Positions 37,269 to 46,376 of a stretch of 56,591 bases of DNA are shown here, piece by piece. Location: positions 1 to 56,591 of the forward strand of contig NZ_VLKR01000036.1 in assembly GCF_007830445.1 (NCBI RefSeq), given 5' to 3'. Each line of letters opens with the position of its first letter. Within the stretch, counting starts at the first letter, position 1. The notes beneath the pieces were generated by a model. That model made no database searches. It saw nothing but the letters and a program-made list of their open reading frames with translations, and was not told the origin of the DNA. Both the position numbers and the translations under genes were made by a program. Source of the stretch: Sphingobacterium siyangense (GTDB lineage: Bacteria > Bacteroidota > Bacteroidia > Sphingobacteriales > Sphingobacteriaceae).

Positions 37269-40010
37269 CTAACGACGATTTTTCATGCCCGATTTTCCTC
37301 CGAGCCCACGAATATGATAGGTGAAACTTAAAATCGCATAGCGCGTTATAGCGTTGGATTGCGAAACGCGTACCCAAAGGTCATTGACTTGCTGATTGAT
37401 ATTTTTATTGTCATTAAATAGATCAAATACCGTAAGATTGATTTCGGCATTCCTGCGCTTAAATAGTTTTTTCCCCACAGAAACATTCCATAACAAACTT
37501 GTTGTGCTCGGTGAATTCAGGATGCTACCATTGTATAGGTAGTTGAACGTTGAATTGAGTGTCCAGGTTTTTAACAAGGTCAAAGCAATAGAATTACCGA
37601 TGGTATGCTTATAGACCGAATAATTGGATTTCTCGGTCGCTGAATTCTTCGAAAATGCTATATTTCCATTATAATCCAACCCAATGATAATGTCTTTACT
37701 GAATGCAGTATTGATGCCGACGCGCTGACTCATCCCATATGTTTGCGCGTTGACCTCTTCCAGATTCAGCAAGGTGTAATTCTGGTTGAAATACATATTG
37801 TTGTTGAGGTTGAAGTTGAGTTTCAACGGTTCAAAGCGATACCCGAGACTGTTCTGCCATTTCAGGTTGTAAACCCCATTGAAATTTTCAGGCCTGATAT
37901 ATTGTCCTCCAGGGCCCAATACGACGTCCTCCGTGATTGTAAATGCCGAATCTGTGGTGAAAATGGTATTAGAGATTTTATGTTGAATAAAATCCGCTGT
38001 AAAATCTGAAGTGAAGCTTCTGCCTGTGCCTTTATTGATCGATCTGAATTGCACGACAAGGTTGTGGTCATACTCCTGTTTGAGATTTGGGTTTCCAGAG
38101 CTGATACGAAGTGGGTTTTGATTGTCTATAAAATCCTGCAATTGCTCGATTGAAGGTGTATTTGTCTTTGCATTATACCGAAATTCAATCCGCGTGTCCT
38201 TATTGAAATTATACTGGAAGTTTAGATTAGGCAGCAGACTGCTAAAGTGGCTTTTTGTTGTCAGCGTATTGGGAAATAATTTGTCATTGACTTGTGCTGC
38301 AGTCTGATAATCTAAGCCGATTTGAAATCTTATACTGTCTTTTTTGTTAAATAAGTAGGAGAGACCACCGCTATGATAAACAAAATCGTTGCGAAATTCA
38401 TTGGAAAGACGGTTTTTTAATTCGCCTAACTGACCGGTTTCGGCTAGGAATTCATAGGTCTTCCGGTCCGAATAACGTGCGGTATTCCGAAAAGTATAAT
38501 TCCCCTGTAAGCGGGAGTATTTACCCAGCATCTCTGTATAAGCCACCTTGGAGCGAAAACCATTATTATCACCAATGGAATAATTTCTGTTGTTGACGGT
38601 GTCGATCCGATTGAATAGACCATCTTTATAATACGAGTTTAGTGCAAAATTCTCTGCATGGCTTTTGTTGCTGCTAAAGGAACCATTGATATTAAAACTG
38701 ATCGTACGGCCCGGTTTGTTGAGCCTCCGCATGTAAGTAAGGTCTCCGCCCCAGTTGAAATTTTCGCCAAAGCTCTTATTCCTTCGGTCAGAACTATTCA
38801 GCATCTCGGTAAGATTTAATAAGGTATTGCCTATGGAACTTGTAATCCTATCGTTGCTCTGGTAGGAAAAATTAGGTTGAAAGTCCAGTTTCTGAATCGA
38901 ATCTATTTTCCAGTTCGCACGGGCCGACAGCGCATGATTGTTGCTGTACGTACTGTTTAATTGCTCCTGGTTGTTGATTTGGTTGGCCCGATTGCCTGCT
39001 GTATATTCTGTTTTGTTTTGGCTGAGGATATTATTGTCCGTATAGTTGTAGGTATAATTTGCATTGAAGTCCATCCGGTCATCAAAAAAGCGGTCCAAAT
39101 AGTTGAACCCCGCATTGAAACGTGTCGTCACCCCCTGTCCGGTACGGCCTCTAGTATTTCCGCGGGGCGCAAAACCATTGGGCTGATTGACGTTGTTGGT
39201 ATTGATGTCAATTGAATATTGCCGTTTGGGATTCATTTTGGTTACCTGTGTATTGATGGCGTATTTTCGGTCGGGACCAGCGCCTCCTGAGAGCTTGCCA
39301 AAATAGGATTTTCTTTTGTCGGGCTTAGTGACAATATTGATCACTTTCATGCGTTTACCATCGTCAAAGCCGCTAAATTTAGCTTGTTCCGTTTTGTCAT
39401 CGATGATTTGTATCTTGGATATAACATCGGCTGGAAGGTTCTTCAAAGCGACCTTTGGATCTGTGCTAAAAAACTCACGGCCGTCGATAATAATCTTGTT
39501 GACGGGCTCCCCTTGAGCTTTAACATTGCCATCATCATCAATTTCAACTCCGGGGATCTGCTTCACCAATTCGTCGGCATCTGCAAAATCTTGTGTCACG
39601 TATTTCTTGGTGTCAAATTCAAGCGTATCTCCTTTAACCTGTATACTGCTTGAAGAAATATTGATCTCATCCAATACAATCTCTGCACTATTGAGTTTAA
39701 ATGTTAGGTCAATTGTTTGACCGCTGAGTTTTACCCGCCGAAGATCCATGGTATAGCCCATTGGTTGTGCCGTGACCAGATAATCACCGTTGGAAAGTGC
39801 TGCGCTGCTGAATTTGCCCAAAACGTCTGTAGGTACCTGAGATTTACTGGAATCTTTTACCGCGATAATGGTGATGCTTGCCCCCCTAATGGGCTGTGAA
39901 GTTGCCTGATCAAGCAATTTGCCTGTAATATACTGTTGGGCCAGGGCACAGGTTCCTAATAACGATAAGGTCATAAATAGGAGCAATGTGAACCATAGAT
40001 TGATCTTCAT
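37269..40010 (-). CDS. Outer-membrane beta-barrel protein (TonB-receptor-like)
   Basis: 913 residues. Signal peptide ends ALA with Gln after it (ALA-QQYITG). Residues about 26-115 are a carboxypeptidase-like Ig domain (ITGKLLDQATSQPIRGASI), then a plug-like domain (DADELVKQIPGVEIDDDGNVKAQGEPVNKIIIDGR is split over the motifs DELVKQIPGVE and IIIDGREFF), then a large barrel rich in alternating Asn/Tyr/Phe strands. This matches the OMP_b-brl_3 type outer-membrane proteins of Bacteroidota. It faces the two-component operon and its end lies 41 bp from the regulator gene. Ligand unknown. Confidence 0.88.
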   Translation of the reverse strand: MKINLWFTLLLFMTLSLLGTCALAQQYITGKLLDQATSQPIRGASITIIAVKDSSKSQVPTDVLGKFSSAALSNGDYLVTAQPMGYTMDLRRVKLSGQTIDLTFKLNSAEIVLDEINISSSSIQVKGDTLEFDTKKYVTQDFADADELVKQIPGVEIDDDGNVKAQGEPVNKIIIDGREFFSTDPKVALKNLPADVISKIQIIDDKTEQAKFSGFDDGKRMKVINIVTKPDKRKSYFGKLSGGAGPDRKYAINTQVTKMNPKRQYSIDINTNNVNQPNGFAPRGNTRGRTGQGVTTRFNAGFNYLDRFFDDRMDFNANYTYNYTDNNILSQNKTEYTAGNRANQINNQEQLNSTYSNNHALSARANWKIDSIQKLDFQPNFSYQSNDRITSSIGNTLLNLTEMLNSSDRRNKSFGENFNWGGDLTYMRRLNKPGRTISFNINGSFSSNKSHAENFALNSYYKDGLFNRIDTVNNRNYSIGDNNGFRSKVAYTEMLGKYSRLQGNYTFRNTARYSDRKTYEFLAETGQLGELKNRLSNEFRNDFVYHSGGLSYLFNKKDSIRFQIGLDYQTAAQVNDKLFPNTLTTKSHFSSLLPNLNFQYNFNKDTRIEFRYNAKTNTPSIEQLQDFIDNQNPLRISSGNPNLKQEYDHNLVVQFRSINKGTGRSFTSDFTADFIQHKISNTIFTTDSAFTITEDVVLGPGGQYIRPENFNGVYNLKWQNSLGYRFEPLKLNFNLNNNMYFNQNYTLLNLEEVNAQTYGMSQRVGINTAFSKDIIIGLDYNGNIAFSKNSATEKSNYSVYKHTIGNSIALTLLKTWTLNSTFNYLYNGSILNSPSTTSLLWNVSVGKKLFKRRNAEINLTVFDLFNDNKNINQQVNDLWVRVSQSNAITRYAILSFTYHIRGLGGKSGMKNRR

Positions 40011-40142
40011 AGGTTGAGGTGCAAATGCGTTTTAATGTACTGTTGACGGTTATATAATTTTATTTCCCAAAAATATGGTACTATTTGTTACGAATTATTA
40101 TCATTTTAGTTACAATAACCCCAAGTGAATGGAAAGATTAGA

Positions 40143-40150
40143 TATATTTG
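40143..40150 (+). promoter_or_regulatory. -7 element before the TetR gene
   Basis: TATATTTG fits TAnnTTTG, 77 nt before the ATG. No -33 TTG at the correct spacing. Confidence 0.45.
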
Positions 40151-40227
40151 CAGTAGAATTAGAAATCAACTGAACAAAACCGTATAGAGGTGTGGTGGTA
40201 TACGGATATAGATTAAAAGAATAGAAG

Positions 40228-40770
40228 ATGAAAGAAAGTGTTTTGAGTAGAAAAGAGCGTATTATGAAAGAAGCATTGTTGCTTTTCTCAGATCAAGGCT
40301 ATACAAATACCTCTACCAAAACGATTGCCCAAAATGCTGGGGTCTCCGAAGCATTAATCTTTAAACATTTCGGAAATAAAGATGCACTGCTGGTTTATTT
40401 GATTAAATCAGGTTATCGTAAGGTCCTTACACATCACCGTGGTATGATGACTTATCGTGAACCGAAGGAATTTCTGCGGACAATGATCAATCTACCCAAC
40501 AAATTGGTTACCGCCGAACCATTATTTTGGAAATTGCAGGAACGTTTGTCGCATCACCCCTTTTCCAAACAGCAGCACGAGCAGTTTATGAAACCCGTTC
40601 AGCCTATTATCCATCGTGCTTTTCAAGATCTGCACTATGAAAATCCAGATCTTGAAACACAATTTCTCTTGTTGATTATCGACAAGCTATGGAAAAAGGA
40701 AGCTATTGGTGAATTGGAGAATGTGATGGAATTGACGTTATTTCTAGAAAAAAAATATAATCTGATCTAG
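40228..40770 (+). CDS. TetR/AcrR-family transcriptional regulator
   Basis: 180 residues. The N-terminal helix-turn-helix is clear: SRKERIMKEALLLFSDQGYTNTSTKTIAQNAGVSEALIFKHFGNKDALL (residues 6-54, key motif AGVSEALIFKHF). The C-terminal ligand domain is unspecific. It is divergent from the outer-membrane barrel gene with 217 bp between them, so it could regulate that gene; this is inference. It contains none of the features that would point to a known subfamily. Confidence 0.92.
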   Translation: MKESVLSRKERIMKEALLLFSDQGYTNTSTKTIAQNAGVSEALIFKHFGNKDALLVYLIKSGYRKVLTHHRGMMTYREPKEFLRTMINLPNKLVTAEPLFWKLQERLSHHPFSKQQHEQFMKPVQPIIHRAFQDLHYENPDLETQFLLLIIDKLWKKEAIGELENVMELTLFLEKKYNLI

Positions 40771-40954
40771 AGGCAAGGGTTAAATTATTCTATTTTCTGC
40801 AACTTGTTTCCGCCTTGATCTATCGCTGCTATAAAAAAAGAGGTAGCCTGATCGCATTTACCTGATAAGCATTTCATGCAATCCCTAGCGATTTCCTGAT
40901 ATTTTCGATACGTTCTAGGCCGCAAAATAAGCTGTTCATAGTGGATACCAACTT

Positions 40955-41084
40955 CGGCTTTAAGACGTTCTTCTTACGCAGATAAAACGGTGCTTGGTCG
41001 GAGCTTCTTCGGTTCCAACCGAAGAAGCTCCGACCAAGCACCGAACAAGTACCGAAGGAGCACCGACTAAATGCCGCAAAAGAC
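40955..41084. repeat. 11-bp periodic dyad array
   Basis: In the left half CG begins every 11 bp at 40955, 40966, 40977, 40988, 40999 and 41010 (CGG in four of the six). In the right half CCG begins every 11 bp at 41019, 41030, 41041, 41052, 41063 and 41074. The centre (40988-41014 with 41017-41043) is a perfect 27-bp inverted repeat around a 2-nt spacer. The 11-bp period does not preserve a reading frame. The rest of the gap from 40771 shows nothing I recognise. Confidence 0.85.
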
Positions 41085-41221
41085 CCCAATTTGGTAGCCT
41101 GTTTTACCCGGAAAATTTGGTGTAAAACAATAGATCTGATGGACGTCTAGCTTATCCTTTCCAATTTGTGAAGCTTCGTAGCCTTGTACGATGTATTTAA
41201 ATGCTGTTTTATGCGTGTTTA

Positions 41222-41250
41222 TATGAAATTGTTGCAAAAACAATTTCATA
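41222..41250. promoter_or_regulatory. 12-bp inverted repeat upstream of the GH3 gene
   Basis: TATGAAATTGTT (41222-41233) and AACAATTTCATA (41239-41250), spacer GCAAA, ending 60 bp before the GH3 start. No T run follows, so an operator or RNA hairpin is more likely than a terminator. Confidence 0.5.
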
Positions 41251-41310
41251 ATGTCCAAAATAATAACGTTCTTAGTATTTCTATTTTAAATACATTATAC
41301 AAACTAATTT

Positions 41311-43017
41311 ATGTTCAAAAAACTCGGTCTGGGAATATTGGCATTAGTCGGCACAATTTCTTTTTTGAAAGCTCAGGACAAAAAAGATTTTGTGAAATAC
41401 ATCAACTCCCAGCATGAATGGGTCGATGCGGTATTCAATACTTTGACGCCAAAAGAAAAAGTCGCTCAGTTATTTTTGGTTAGGGCACATACAAATCTGG
41501 GTCAGAAGTATATTGATTCGGTAGCTCAGGTGATACAAGACGAACATTTGGGAGGTCTGGTTGTTTTTCAGGGCGGTCCCGTACGTCATGTCGACATGTT
41601 CAACCGTTATCAATCCCTGTCCAAGGTGCCTTTGATGATGACTTTCGATGGCGAGTGGGGATTAGGTATGCGTATGCCGGATTCAACATTGTCTTTCCCC
41701 TATCAGATGACTTTAGGAGCCGTTCAAGATAATCAGTTGATCTATCGCATGGGACGCGAGGTTGCGCTGGATTTTCAACGCATAGGCATGCATTTCAATT
41801 TTGCCCCCGACGTGGATATCAACAATAACCCTAAAAATCCGGTAATCGGTATCCGTTCCTTTGGTGATAATAAATATAATGTAACCCAGAAAGCAAAAGC
41901 GTATATGGAGGGTATGGTGGATGGCGGTATATTGGCTTCCATCAAGCATTTCCCGGGACATGGTGATACAGATGTGGATTCACATTACGATCTACCGCAG
42001 CTCCCTTTTGATAAAAAGCGTCTGGATACCTTGGAAATGTATCCGTTCAAAGAGCTTATTAAAGCCGGAGCTCCCGCTGTTATGGTGGCACATATGAATA
42101 TTCCGAGTTTAGATGATACACCTAATATGCCATCATCTATCTCTAAAAAGGTAGTTACTGACCTTTTGCGCAATGAACTTGGCTTTAAAGGACTGACAGT
42201 CACGGACGCGATGGATATGAAAGGTGTCAAGAAGTTTTTTCCAAATGGAGAGGCCGATGTACAGGCGATTATCGCAGGACATGACTTACTTGAAGTGTCG
42301 GAAAACAGCAAACGGGCAATCGATTTGATCTTAAAGGCGATTGAAGAGGGACGCATCGCACAGGCGGATATTGATGCGCGCGTTAAAAGAGTACTTGCTG
42401 CCAAATTGTGGTTGGGTTTAGACAAATACCAAGCGACTGCACAGCAGAATTTATACAATGATCTACATCGTGCCTCGGCGGTTCAGCTTATTGACGAACT
42501 GTCAAATGCAGCGATCACGGCATTGAACTCTACCGAAAAATTAAAATCGTTCAAAAAGGATTTGCCTACGGCTATTATTAATGTCGGAATTACGGCTAAT
42601 CAGACTTTCCAGAATGAATTGGCGAGTGCGCTGACCAATGAAACACAGTATTTCGTCACAGACAGCATGAGTAAAGATGATATTAAGCGTATTACCAAAG
42701 AAATCAAGAAAAATAAACAGTTTATTATCGCTGTGCATGATACGAGACTTCGCCCACGTCCGACAATGGTATTGAATAAAGATGTTCAAGGGCTTATGAA
42801 GAAATTTGCAAAGAAATCGATCTTGACTTTATTTACCAACGTTTATGCTGTGGATGGTTTTGAAGCAACGAAAAAAGCAAAAACAATCTTGCTGGCTTAT
42901 CAAAATGATGATTTCATGCAGAAAGCAGCAGTAAAAACGATTTTGGGGCAAAATACACCGAAAGGAAAACTTCCTGTTACGATCAACAAAAAATTTAAAT
43001 ACGGACAGGGGAAATAA
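41311..43017 (+). CDS. GH3 beta-N-acetylhexosaminidase-like protein
   Basis: 568 residues. Signal peptide ends LKA with Gln after it. A GH3 N-terminal barrel follows: MMTFDGEWGLGMR, FAPDVDINNNPKNPVIGIRSFG and KHFPGHGDTDVDSH, the His-Asp loop typical of NagZ-type enzymes, and VTDAMDMKGV with the nucleophile Asp. The last 170 residues form a C-terminal GH3-like domain. NagZ-type enzymes release GlcNAc from muropeptides; a periplasmic version may recycle or trim peptidoglycan. Larger Bacteroidota homologues carry a further beta-lactamase-like domain, absent here. Confidence 0.9.
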   Translation: MFKKLGLGILALVGTISFLKAQDKKDFVKYINSQHEWVDAVFNTLTPKEKVAQLFLVRAHTNLGQKYIDSVAQVIQDEHLGGLVVFQGGPVRHVDMFNRYQSLSKVPLMMTFDGEWGLGMRMPDSTLSFPYQMTLGAVQDNQLIYRMGREVALDFQRIGMHFNFAPDVDINNNPKNPVIGIRSFGDNKYNVTQKAKAYMEGMVDGGILASIKHFPGHGDTDVDSHYDLPQLPFDKKRLDTLEMYPFKELIKAGAPAVMVAHMNIPSLDDTPNMPSSISKKVVTDLLRNELGFKGLTVTDAMDMKGVKKFFPNGEADVQAIIAGHDLLEVSENSKRAIDLILKAIEEGRIAQADIDARVKRVLAAKLWLGLDKYQATAQQNLYNDLHRASAVQLIDELSNAAITALNSTEKLKSFKKDLPTAIINVGITANQTFQNELASALTNETQYFVTDSMSKDDIKRITKEIKKNKQFIIAVHDTRLRPRPTMVLNKDVQGLMKKFAKKSILTLFTNVYAVDGFEATKKAKTILLAYQNDDFMQKAAVKTILGQNTPKGKLPVTINKKFKYGQGK

Positions 43018-43044
43018 CGTATTATAAAATCACACAAACACCGT

Positions 43045-43106
43045 ACCTCTTTCAAAAATGGCCTTGCTATACGAGTAAAGCTGTTTTGAAAGAGGTCTTT
43101 TTTTTA
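43045..43106 (+). terminator. Terminator of the GH3 gene
   Basis: ACCTCTTTCAAAA (43045-43057) pairs with TTTTGAAAGAGGT (43084-43096), loop 26 nt, followed by C and a long T run. Confidence 0.85.
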
Positions 43107-43109
43107 GTG

Positions 43110-44657
43110 TTAAATTTCTTCGTTTGCTGTCCTGCTATCTGAGGGAATACTTTCGTTTTTCATGCGATCAATAGCCGTCACCACATATTTATAGTGTTGA
43201 TGCTGTTTGATGTCGTCATCGGTATATTGAAGCTTATCTCCATCGAAGGTGATAAAGATGATTTTGCCCGGATCTTTGATGTTTACTTTTTCATCGAGGT
43301 TGAACCGATAGATCACATAGCCATAAGCAGACTCTCCGTCTGTGGCCGCATCTGGTTTTTGCCAAAATAAGGTGTTCATTTTACCATTGGCCGAATTTTT
43401 AACCAGTAGACCGAAGGGTGCATTGGGTGGGATACTATCTAACCAAGGCATTGTAGGGGGTAAAGCTGGTGTACGATACAGATCATTTCGCATAGAATCC
43501 TGCAGCCCAACGAGATTGTCTGTGAGTGATTTGGAACTGAAATAAATACTTCCCTCCACATCGTGTTCCTCCCTCAGGTGACGTACCTGTCTTGGTATTT
43601 GACTCCGGTCTGTCCAGCCGATCTTATTTTCGGTAACGCGATAAGCACCGTGACCTACATAAAAATGCCGGCCGTAAGTGTGTTTCTGCCACCAGTCAAC
43701 TAAGATCTCGTATGCTGCTGCGCGATTTTTGAAAGGAAAGTAGATCTGGGGATTGATATAATCTATCCAACCTTCCTGCATCCATTTGACACCATCGGCA
43801 TACAGCTCCCGGTAAGCACTCAGGCCACGGGTATCTGAGCCATCACTATTATTGTCTTTGTTGTCCCAAACGCCACAAGGGCTAATACCGTATTTGACAT
43901 AAGGTTTTACCTTTTTGATGGCAATACCAAGATCGTGCACCAGCAGATTGACATTGTTGCGTCGCCAGTCGTCTATTTTCTCGATCCCATTATTATATTG
44001 ACCAAAAGTAATCTGATCCGGTACCGGTGTATTTCTGCTATCTGGATAGGGATAAAAATAATCATCGAAATGAATGCCATCTACATCATAGTTTTTGACG
44101 ACATCCATGATGACATCAATAATGTATTTGCGAACTTGTGGAATCCCCGGATTGAAGAGCTTCTTGCCGGCATAGGTGAAGAACCACTCGGGGTGGCGCT
44201 TGGTGATGTGGTCATCCGAAAAATGGGCAGGATTTAATGTTGTTGATGCGCGGTACGGATTGAACCAGGCATGCAGTTCCATCCCTCTTTTATGCGCTTC
44301 TGTGATCGCAAACTCTAAGGGGTCATAAAATGGTGAAGGTGGTACCCCCTGTTTTCCCGTTAGGTATCTACTCCAGGGCTCCCTGCCCTTCGCGTAGAAC
44401 GCATCGGCAGCAGGACGTACCTGCAGAATAATCGCATTTAAGCCCGCACTACGGTGCTGGTCCAGTAAATCAATAAACTCCTGTTTTTGCTGTGCGACAT
44501 TATTGCCCGCCTTGACAGAGGGCCAGTCGATATTACCTATGGTTGCCACCCATACACCGCGAAATTCCCGTTTAGGGAGCTGCTGGGAATACGTTCTAAT
44601 CGAAAATAAACAAATAACAATGGTAAAAAGAGAATATAAATATGTTTTTCCCGTCAT
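43110..44657 (-). CDS. GHL10-family glycoside hydrolase-like protein (YngK type)
   Basis: 515 residues from ATG 44657. Signal peptide ends TYS with Gln after it. The GHL10/DUF187 barrel includes REFRGVWVATIGNIDWPS, AIILQVRPAADAFYAK, LHAWFNPYRAS, YDVDGIHFDDYFYPYP and WMQEGWIDYINPQIYFPF. A C-terminal domain (about 415-515) looks like fibronectin type III. Substrate unknown; these proteins are thought to act on cell-wall or other glycans. A TTG start at 44678 is possible but lies within the promoter element. Confidence 0.88.
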   Translation of the reverse strand: MTGKTYLYSLFTIVICLFSIRTYSQQLPKREFRGVWVATIGNIDWPSVKAGNNVAQQKQEFIDLLDQHRSAGLNAIILQVRPAADAFYAKGREPWSRYLTGKQGVPPSPFYDPLEFAITEAHKRGMELHAWFNPYRASTTLNPAHFSDDHITKRHPEWFFTYAGKKLFNPGIPQVRKYIIDVIMDVVKNYDVDGIHFDDYFYPYPDSRNTPVPDQITFGQYNNGIEKIDDWRRNNVNLLVHDLGIAIKKVKPYVKYGISPCGVWDNKDNNSDGSDTRGLSAYRELYADGVKWMQEGWIDYINPQIYFPFKNRAAAYEILVDWWQKHTYGRHFYVGHGAYRVTENKIGWTDRSQIPRQVRHLREEHDVEGSIYFSSKSLTDNLVGLQDSMRNDLYRTPALPPTMPWLDSIPPNAPFGLLVKNSANGKMNTLFWQKPDAATDGESAYGYVIYRFNLDEKVNIKDPGKIIFITFDGDKLQYTDDDIKQHQHYKYVVTAIDRMKNESIPSDSRTANEEI

Positions 44658-44675
44658 TCTATAAATTATAGCCAA

Positions 44676-44683
44676 CAAAGATA
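44676..44683 (-). promoter_or_regulatory. -7 element of the GHL10 gene
   Basis: TATCTTTG on the minus strand, 18 nt before the ATG at 44657. No clear -33 TTG. Confidence 0.5.
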
Positions 44684-44872
44684 GGGAAGCATTTCTTACT
44701 TTTTCCCTAAAAAATGTAAGATGTTTGTTGGATACTTGTTAAAAGAACCTGAGCTTGGTTTTGAAATTGATAATAATGCAAATGCAGGTAACATTGTACT
44801 TTATTTGTGCTAATTTAGATGCGGTTTTCACAAAAGCATTGGCTTGATTGGTTAACCGCAATAAAAGAGATT

Positions 44873-46300
44873 ATGAGCAAAGAACAAATATCCGTTTTTG
44901 ATATGTTTAAAATTGGTATCGGACCCTCGAGTTCGCATACCTTAGGACCTTGGCGTGCAGCCCAGCAATTTACCGCTGTTCTCAAGTCAAAAGGGGTATT
45001 GAATGAGGTTGAACAAGTCAAAATTTTGCTTTATGGTTCTTTGGCCAAAACTGGCGCAGGGCACGGTACCGATATTGCTGTTCTACTGGGACTAAGCGGC
45101 GATGATCCAGTTACCTTTGATGTTAATAGAGTGACACCCAAAGTGGAGCATATCAAGGCTGTTGGTGAACTTGAAATTGCTGGCGAACGAGTGATTCCAT
45201 TTTCCTATCAGGAAGATCTCTTGTTTCTATACGCTGAAAGTCTACCTTTTCATCCCAATGCCGTTACTTTTCAGGCTTTCCTGTCCGGAGGTAAGGCAAT
45301 TACCGAAACGTATTATTCTATAGGCGGCGGTTTTGTGGTGCAGGAAAATGATACGGAAAGTGTGTTGTCGGAGGTAGACCTCCCATTTCCTGTTGATACC
45401 GCACAAGAACTTTTGCATTGGACGATGAAAACCGGATTGAAAATCTCGGAGCTGGTTCTTGAAAATGAATGTGCATGGCGTGAAGAAAGTGAAACCGTAG
45501 CCGGTGTATTGAATATTTATAAAACTATACATGAATGTATCTACCGGGGCTGTCATACCGGTGGAACATTGCCCGGAGGATTAAATGTCGAACGGAGAGC
45601 AGCCAAACTAAATAAAAAGCTCATGCAGGGACGTAGTTATCAGGATTATGCGTCCTGGGTAGCGGCTATTCGCGAGGGCGGCCAAAACTTTCAATATATT
45701 CTCGATTGGGTAAGTTGTTTTGCCCTTGCCGTCAATGAGGAGAATGCGTCTTTCGGACGGGTGGTTACAGCACCTACCAATGGAGCCTCAGGTGTTATCC
45801 CGGCAGTATTGCAATATTATATTACGTTCCACGATGGAATGCGTGAAAATAAAATTATCCAATTTATTCTTACCGCATCTGAAATCGGATCGATATTTAA
45901 GAAAAATGCAACCATTTCTGCAGCAATGGGTGGCTGTCAGGCCGAGATTGGCGTTTCATCCGCCATGGCCGCCGGCGCATTGACAGAGGTTTTGGGCGGA
46001 TCACAGCGTCAGGTGCTGATGGCTGCCGAGATTGCCATGGAACATCACCTCGGATTAACATGCGATCCAATCGGTGGACTGGTGCAAATTCCTTGTATCG
46101 AGCGTAACACAATGGGGGCTATTAAAGCCATTACTGCGGCACAATTGGCATTGCAATCGAATCCGGATAAAGCCAAGGTGAGTTTGGATACCGTCGTTAA
46201 AACCATGTGGGAGACAGCTTTGGATATGAATGCTAAATATAAAGAAACAGCAGACGGTGGACTGGCTGTGAATATTCCATTGAGTTTGCCCGAATGTTAA
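44873..46300 (+). CDS. sdaA: L-serine ammonia-lyase (iron-sulfur type)
   Basis: 475 residues converting L-serine to pyruvate and ammonia. KIGIGPSSSHTLGPWRA is the SdaAB beta-domain signature. GGTLPGGLNV, TAPTNGASGVIPAVL, GGCQAEIGVSSAMAAG and CDPIGGLVQIPCIERN make up the alpha domain, with the cysteines that bind the [4Fe-4S] cluster. It is a single-chain form with both domains. The start chosen is ATG 44873 (MSKEQISVFDMF); an in-frame ATG at 44819 gives an unrelated 18-residue extension. Confidence 0.94.
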   Translation: MSKEQISVFDMFKIGIGPSSSHTLGPWRAAQQFTAVLKSKGVLNEVEQVKILLYGSLAKTGAGHGTDIAVLLGLSGDDPVTFDVNRVTPKVEHIKAVGELEIAGERVIPFSYQEDLLFLYAESLPFHPNAVTFQAFLSGGKAITETYYSIGGGFVVQENDTESVLSEVDLPFPVDTAQELLHWTMKTGLKISELVLENECAWREESETVAGVLNIYKTIHECIYRGCHTGGTLPGGLNVERRAAKLNKKLMQGRSYQDYASWVAAIREGGQNFQYILDWVSCFALAVNEENASFGRVVTAPTNGASGVIPAVLQYYITFHDGMRENKIIQFILTASEIGSIFKKNATISAAMGGCQAEIGVSSAMAAGALTEVLGGSQRQVLMAAEIAMEHHLGLTCDPIGGLVQIPCIERNTMGAIKAITAAQLALQSNPDKAKVSLDTVVKTMWETALDMNAKYKETADGGLAVNIPLSLPEC

Positions 46301-46327
46301 TGACTGTCTGAGTTTTCTTGTTTTTCG

Positions 46328-46335
46328 TATCTTTG
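46328..46335 (+). promoter_or_regulatory. -7 element before the metallo-hydrolase gene
   Basis: TATCTTTG, 41 nt before the ATG. The -33 region is unconvincing. Confidence 0.45.
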
Positions 46336-46376
46336 TCGCAGTAAAACAGATATATTCTTACAAATAGAATCCACGA

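Noticed and set aside
40955..41084. CRISPR array
   Set aside because: The units are 11 bp with degenerate sequence and dyad symmetry, with no spacers and no cas genes nearby.
40874..41089. Minus-strand frame across the 11-bp array
   Set aside because: An 11-bp period shifts frame at each unit, so the array is not under coding constraint.
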